Shown: positions 60,640 to 64,000 of the stretch, in pieces
Layout of the letters: every line of letters begins with the position of its first letter
Position numbering within the stretch: the first letter of the stretch is position 1
Source of the DNA: JAMHWD01 sp035911135
GTDB lineage: Bacteria; Pseudomonadota; Alphaproteobacteria; Micavibrionales; Micavibrionaceae
Direction of reading: 5' to 3'
NCBI GenBank assembly: GCA_035911135.1
Contig: JAMHWD010000034.1
Coordinates: 1 to 64,000 of the forward strand
Length of the DNA stretch: 64,000 bases
Notes under the pieces: generated by a model
Database searches by the model: none
Told to the model about the DNA's origin: nothing
Seen by the model: the letters and a program-made list of their open reading frames with translations, nothing else
Program-made: the position numbers and the translations under genes

Positions 60640-61869
60640 ATGAGCTTTCAAAATACAACTGAAACCTATGGCTTTGCCGCCCGCTTTTTACATTGGACCA
60701 GCGCCCTTATCATGCTGGCCCTTATCATCGCCGGGTTTGCGATGGGCGCACTGGAAGGCGATCAGCGTTATCAAGTCGTGATGCTGCATAAATCCTTTGG
60801 CCTTGTCATTCTGGGCCTTGTTGTCGCCCGTATTATCTGGCTTTCCATCAATCCGCATCCCAAATCCCTGACCACGCACCAGCCATGGGAAAAGGCGTTA
60901 TCAAAAATTATTCATATCCTGCTGTATTTCGGCATGATTGCCATGCCGCTATCGGGCTGGGCCATGTCTTCGGCCGGGGAATATCCAGTGCGGTTTTTCG
61001 GCCTGTTCGACATGCCGCCTTTGACCGGCAAGAACGAGGGATTATACCGCCTGACCAACACTGTGCATGAAATCGGCGGCTATGCGATTGTGGCGGCTGT
61101 GGGCCTGCATTTTCTGGGCGCGGCCAAGCATCACATCCTTGATAAGGATTCCACACTGCGCCGCATGGGCGGCAATATGATCGCCCTGATCGTGCTGGGT
61201 CTTATGCTGGCGGCCGGCGCCGGCTTGGCGGGCAAGGAATTGGCCGGGGAAATATTCGAAGCCCCCGAACAAGAACAAGCCGCCATCATAACCCCGGCTC
61301 CGGCTGAAACGACTGCGCCAACTCCTGCAAACCTGCAAGGCTGGACGATTGATAAATCGGCATCCAAACTGGCGCTCAGCTTTAACCAGTACGGGCAAGA
61401 CGTACACGGCGCCTTTGGCGCCTTTGACGGTACGATCATCTTTGATCCGGCTGATCTGTCTAACGCCAAGGCTGAAATCACCATTCAAATCGCCAGCCTT
61501 GATACCGGAACGTCTGATCGCAACACGCAATCGCAATCGCCTGTCTGGTTTGATGCGCAGAAATTCCCCACCGCGCAGTTTGTAGCGGAATCATTTACAT
61601 CCCTTGGCGCGAATCGATACGAAGCGAAGGGGAGCCTGACCATCCGTGACAAAACCCTGCCGATCACCCTGCCCTTTACACTGGACATAAGTGATTCAAA
61701 CAATGCACAAAACAATCCACAGGAACAAACCGCGCACATGCAGTCGGAATTCTCGCTCAACCGCCTCGATTTCGGCGTTGGCCAAGGCGAATGGGAAAAG
61801 ACGGACGCGATCAAGGACGCTGTGCATATCTCGATCGACCTCAAGGCAACACGTCATATCGCAAAATAA
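60640..61869 (+). CDS. Cytochrome b561 fused to a YceI domain
   Basis: A 409-residue fusion. Residues about 1-190 are a four-helix di-heme cytochrome b561 with heme histidines in ARFLHWTSA, MLHKSFGLV, TVHEIGGYAI and GLHFLGAAKHH. One further helix and an Ala/Pro linker (about 195-230) lead to a periplasmic YceI domain (about 232-405; WTIDKSASKLALSFNQYG, FDAQKFPTAQFVAESF). It probably moves electrons to or from a YceI-bound quinone or lipid, together with the upstream stand-alone YceI. Confidence 0.93.
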   Translation: MSFQNTTETYGFAARFLHWTSALIMLALIIAGFAMGALEGDQRYQVVMLHKSFGLVILGLVVARIIWLSINPHPKSLTTHQPWEKALSKIIHILLYFGMIAMPLSGWAMSSAGEYPVRFFGLFDMPPLTGKNEGLYRLTNTVHEIGGYAIVAAVGLHFLGAAKHHILDKDSTLRRMGGNMIALIVLGLMLAAGAGLAGKELAGEIFEAPEQEQAAIITPAPAETTAPTPANLQGWTIDKSASKLALSFNQYGQDVHGAFGAFDGTIIFDPADLSNAKAEITIQIASLDTGTSDRNTQSQSPVWFDAQKFPTAQFVAESFTSLGANRYEAKGSLTIRDKTLPITLPFTLDISDSNNAQNNPQEQTAHMQSEFSLNRLDFGVGQGEWEKTDAIKDAVHISIDLKATRHIAK

Positions 61870-61968
61870 CTGCAATGACTCGTTTGCCATTGCCGCCTAA
61901 ACCATGTAAGGATTCAGGATTACAAGGATTTATGGTTTTTTGTGCAGCAGATGCACGAAGTATGTGAC

Positions 61969-62637
61969 ATGAGAACATTGTTTCATTTATGGCTCCACCC
62001 CTTTTCCCGCAAAGTGCGTATCGTACTGGCGGAAAAAAGGCTCGATTTTGACTTGAAGATCGAGAAAATCTGGGAGCGCCGCACGGAATTTCTGGCCATG
62101 AACCCGGCCGGGGACGTGCCTGTGCTGATCGAACCCGACGGCACGACTTTGGCCAATTCGCAAGTAATCTGCGAATATCTGGAAGAAGTTTATCCTGAAA
62201 TCAACCTTCTCGGACACGACCCCGTCCAGCGCAGCGAAACACGCCGTCTGGTGAGCTGGTTTGATGTGAAATTCAACCGCGAGGTCAGCGATAACCTGAT
62301 CGGCGAAAAGCTGATGAAGCGCTTCCTGAAACTCGGCGAGCCGCATGGCCCCTCGATCCGCGCCGGCCATGCCAATATCCACTATCATCTGGATTATATT
62401 GGTTTTCTGACCGAAAAGCGCAAATGGCTGGCCGGTGATAATTTCTCGCTGGCGGATATCGCCGCAGCTGCCCATTTATCGGCTGTTGATTACATTGGTG
62501 ATGTGCCATGGGAAGAACATGAAGCCGCCCGCCAATGGTATAACAAGGTAAAATCCCGCCCCAGCTTCAAGCCTTTGCTGGATGACCGCATTCCGGGATT
62601 CATGCCATCCGGCCACTATGAGAAGGTTGGAACCTGA
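61969..62637 (+). CDS. fzlA: FzlA-like glutathione S-transferase family protein
   Basis: A 222-residue GST-fold protein: MRTLFHLWLHPFSRKVRIVLAEK-type N-terminus, NPAGDVPVLIEPDG thioredoxin-fold loop, and an all-helical C-terminal domain (NFSLADIAAAAHLSAVDYIG). The N-terminal pattern and neighbouring SDR gene match FzlA, which binds FtsZ filaments and guides division in alphaproteobacteria. A metabolic GST remains possible. The ATG at 61969 is preferred; GTG 61942 and ATG 61951 also lie in frame. Confidence 0.78.
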   Translation: MRTLFHLWLHPFSRKVRIVLAEKRLDFDLKIEKIWERRTEFLAMNPAGDVPVLIEPDGTTLANSQVICEYLEEVYPEINLLGHDPVQRSETRRLVSWFDVKFNREVSDNLIGEKLMKRFLKLGEPHGPSIRAGHANIHYHLDYIGFLTEKRKWLAGDNFSLADIAAAAHLSAVDYIGDVPWEEHEAARQWYNKVKSRPSFKPLLDDRIPGFMPSGHYEKVGT

Positions 62638-62704
62638 CCTTTGCCTCGATAATGGTCAAAAGAAACCGCAGATAATAAGAATAAGAAAAATAATAAGGGT
62701 TTTA

Positions 62705-63637
62705 ATGACCGACGAAAATCATCTCTTTTGTTTTGGCTATGGCTATAGCTGCGATTATCTGGGCCACGCCCTGATGGAACGCGGTGGATGGCGCGTTTCC
62801 GGAACAACCCGAACGCCGGAACGCCGGGAAATATTAAGGGCGCGCGGTGTGAACGCCCATATTTTCGACACATCCCGCCCGTTGCCCGATCCCCTTTATA
62901 CCCTTCGCGATGTTACACATATCGTTATTTCCACCCCGCCCGATGATGAAGGCGATCCTGTCTTTAACATCCATGGCCTTGATCTGACCAAATGCCCGAA
63001 ATTGAAATGGGTTGGCTATCATTCCACCAATGCTGTTTATGGCGACCGCAATGGCGGGGCGGTTGATGAGACATCCGAAGTGCGCCCCAGCAGCAAGCGC
63101 GGCAGCCGCAGAGTAAAGGCAGAGACGCAATGGCTCTCGCTTTATGAGCAGTATAAACTTCCGATGCATATATTCCGTCTGGCCGGCATTTATGGCCCCG
63201 GCCGCAGCGCCCTTGATTCCATCCGCGCAGGCGTAGCGCGGCGCATCAACAAGCCAGGGCACGCTTTCGGGCGCATTCATGTCGAGGACATGGCCCATGT
63301 GTTGATGGCCTCGATGGAAGCGCCGGATCCGGGCCAGATCTATAATATTTGTGACGACCTGCCCGCGCCCAGCCACGAGGTTATCGAATACGCCTCTACG
63401 CTGCTCCGCCGCCCGCCGCCGCCCCTCGTTGACTTTGAAGATGCCAATCTCGCCCCGATCACCCGCAGTTTTTACATGGACAATCGCCGTGTCCAGAACC
63501 GAAAAATCAAAGAAAAGCTCAATGTTAGCCTGAAATATCCGGATTTTCGCAAAGGGCTTGATGCTTGCCTCGCCGCCGAGGAATACGCCATTACACTCTT
63601 CAAGAGGCAAGATGGCGGCGGCTTTATGGGCGGCTAG
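62705..63637 (+). CDS. NAD(P)-binding epimerase/dehydratase-like protein (SDR, YeeZ-like)
   Basis: A 310-residue extended SDR. The dinucleotide-binding motif is GYGYSCDYLG near residue 10, followed by RTPERREILRARGV, VISTPPDDEGDP, YHSTNAVYGDRNG, and RLAGIYGPGRSALDSIRAG, with HVEDMAHVLMASM. The YxxxK pair is not clear, so catalysis is uncertain. AAGGG precedes the ATG. This gene commonly neighbours fzlA in alphaproteobacteria. Confidence 0.82.
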   Translation: MTDENHLFCFGYGYSCDYLGHALMERGGWRVSGTTRTPERREILRARGVNAHIFDTSRPLPDPLYTLRDVTHIVISTPPDDEGDPVFNIHGLDLTKCPKLKWVGYHSTNAVYGDRNGGAVDETSEVRPSSKRGSRRVKAETQWLSLYEQYKLPMHIFRLAGIYGPGRSALDSIRAGVARRINKPGHAFGRIHVEDMAHVLMASMEAPDPGQIYNICDDLPAPSHEVIEYASTLLRRPPPPLVDFEDANLAPITRSFYMDNRRVQNRKIKEKLNVSLKYPDFRKGLDACLAAEEYAITLFKRQDGGGFMGG

Positions 63638-63643
63638 TTTTTT

Positions 63644-64000
63644 TCAGGCCACGCTGACATGGCGATAGGGAAGACGTACGGTGACAGTTGTACCCTCACC
63701 CACGGCTGAATCGATCATCAGCGTACCGTTGTGCATCTCCACAAGGCTTTTGGTAATCGCAAGTCCCAGCCCCGATCCCTCGTGATTGCGCGTGTAGGAT
63801 GAAGATGCCTGCTCAAAAGGTCTCGTGATGCAATGCAGTTTATTCGCCGGAATACCAATCCCGTTATCGCAGATACGGATGGATATAAATTCAGGGCGTT
63901 CATGGCATTCCATCCAGACCTGCCCTTTTTCACGGGAGAATTTAACCGCGTTGGAAAGAAGGTTTAGAATAACCTGCATGAAGGCCCGTCGGTCGGCGAT
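63644..64000 (-). CDS. Sensor histidine kinase, C-terminal fragment (cut by window edge)
   Basis: The minus-strand frame runs in from the right edge and ends at 63644. It carries the HATPase boxes: N (DRRAFMQVILNLLSNAVKF), G1 (DNGIGI), F (FEQASSSYTR), G2 (GSGLGLAITKSLVEMH) and the closing TVTVRLPYR. The histidine-bearing and sensor domains lie outside the window. Six bases separate its stop from the convergent SDR gene. Confidence 0.9.
   Translation of the reverse strand: MADRRAFMQVILNLLSNAVKFSREKGQVWMECHERPEFISIRICDNGIGIPANKLHCITRPFEQASSSYTRNHEGSGLGLAITKSLVEMHNGTLMIDSAVGEGTTVTVRLPYRHVSVA

Noticed and set aside
1..64000. CRISPR arrays, insertion sequences or rRNA genes
   Set aside because: No spaced direct repeats, transposase frames or rRNA segments were seen on either strand.

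Overview
The window looks like chromosomal DNA of an alphaproteobacterium. The evidence is a large NAD-dependent glutamate dehydrogenase, an FzlA-type GST-like protein, an ECF sigma/ChrR-type pair, an IalB-family protein, CtaG/SURF1/DUF983 cox genes, an alphaproteobacterial SRP RNA and moderate GC. DotL/DotM (type IVB secretion) genes together with this housekeeping set suggest a Micavibrio-like or related lineage. That placement is inference and was not tested by any search.

Layout. At 1-300 the C-terminal end of a large serine recombinase reads across an oppositely oriented tRNA-Thr, so a mobile element probably lies to the left. From 0.4 to 5.3 kb there is a T4BSS coupling module: dotM, an unknown membrane protein, dotL and a cysteine-containing single-pass protein. 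From 5.4 to 7.1 kb come a small hypothetical gene, a Fic-domain gene with a destroyed active site and a winged-helix tail, and a small membrane protein. From 7.1 to 18.9 kb lie argS, a Do-like protease, gyrB, hisC, recF, an HExxH protein, the SRP RNA and several hypotheticals. From 18.9 to 23.8 kb is the first half of the aa3 oxidase locus (coxB, ctaD, an inserted hypothetical, ctaB, a 37-residue CoxF-like gene, an SDR). From 23.9 to 33.2 kb lie gshA, rsmE, ubiA, two hypotheticals and NAD-GDH. From 33.4 to 36.5 kb, on the other strand, is the second half of the oxidase locus (ctaG, a degenerate zinc-ribbon gene, coxC, a DUF983 gene, surf1).

From 36.5 to 42.8 kb lie an M23 peptidase, an IalB-like protein, the ECF sigma/ChrR-like pair, a secreted protein and a second HExxH protein. 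A 108-bp palindromic element then abuts ettA. From 44.8 to 50.4 kb are a SET protein, a DUF3137 protein, tag, two TerD-domain genes, an acidic hypothetical and an SNase-like membrane protein. From 50.4 to 64 kb are xseA, putA, purD, a soluble double-PAS chemotaxis receptor, tadA, rluB, rsmD, yceI, a cytochrome b561-YceI fusion, an fzlA-like gene, an SDR and the C-terminus of a sensor kinase.

The genes are tightly packed. No stretch over 300 bases lacks a gene; the longest intergenic gap is about 200 bases (41305-41505) and holds promoters. Most convergent gene pairs are separated by fewer than 20 bases or overlap, and two divergent pairs share overlapping start codons. The most interesting signals are the T4BSS module with unknown partners, the pseudo-Fic regulator with a palindrome over its own promoter, the interspersed palindrome at 42.9 kb and the split cox locus.
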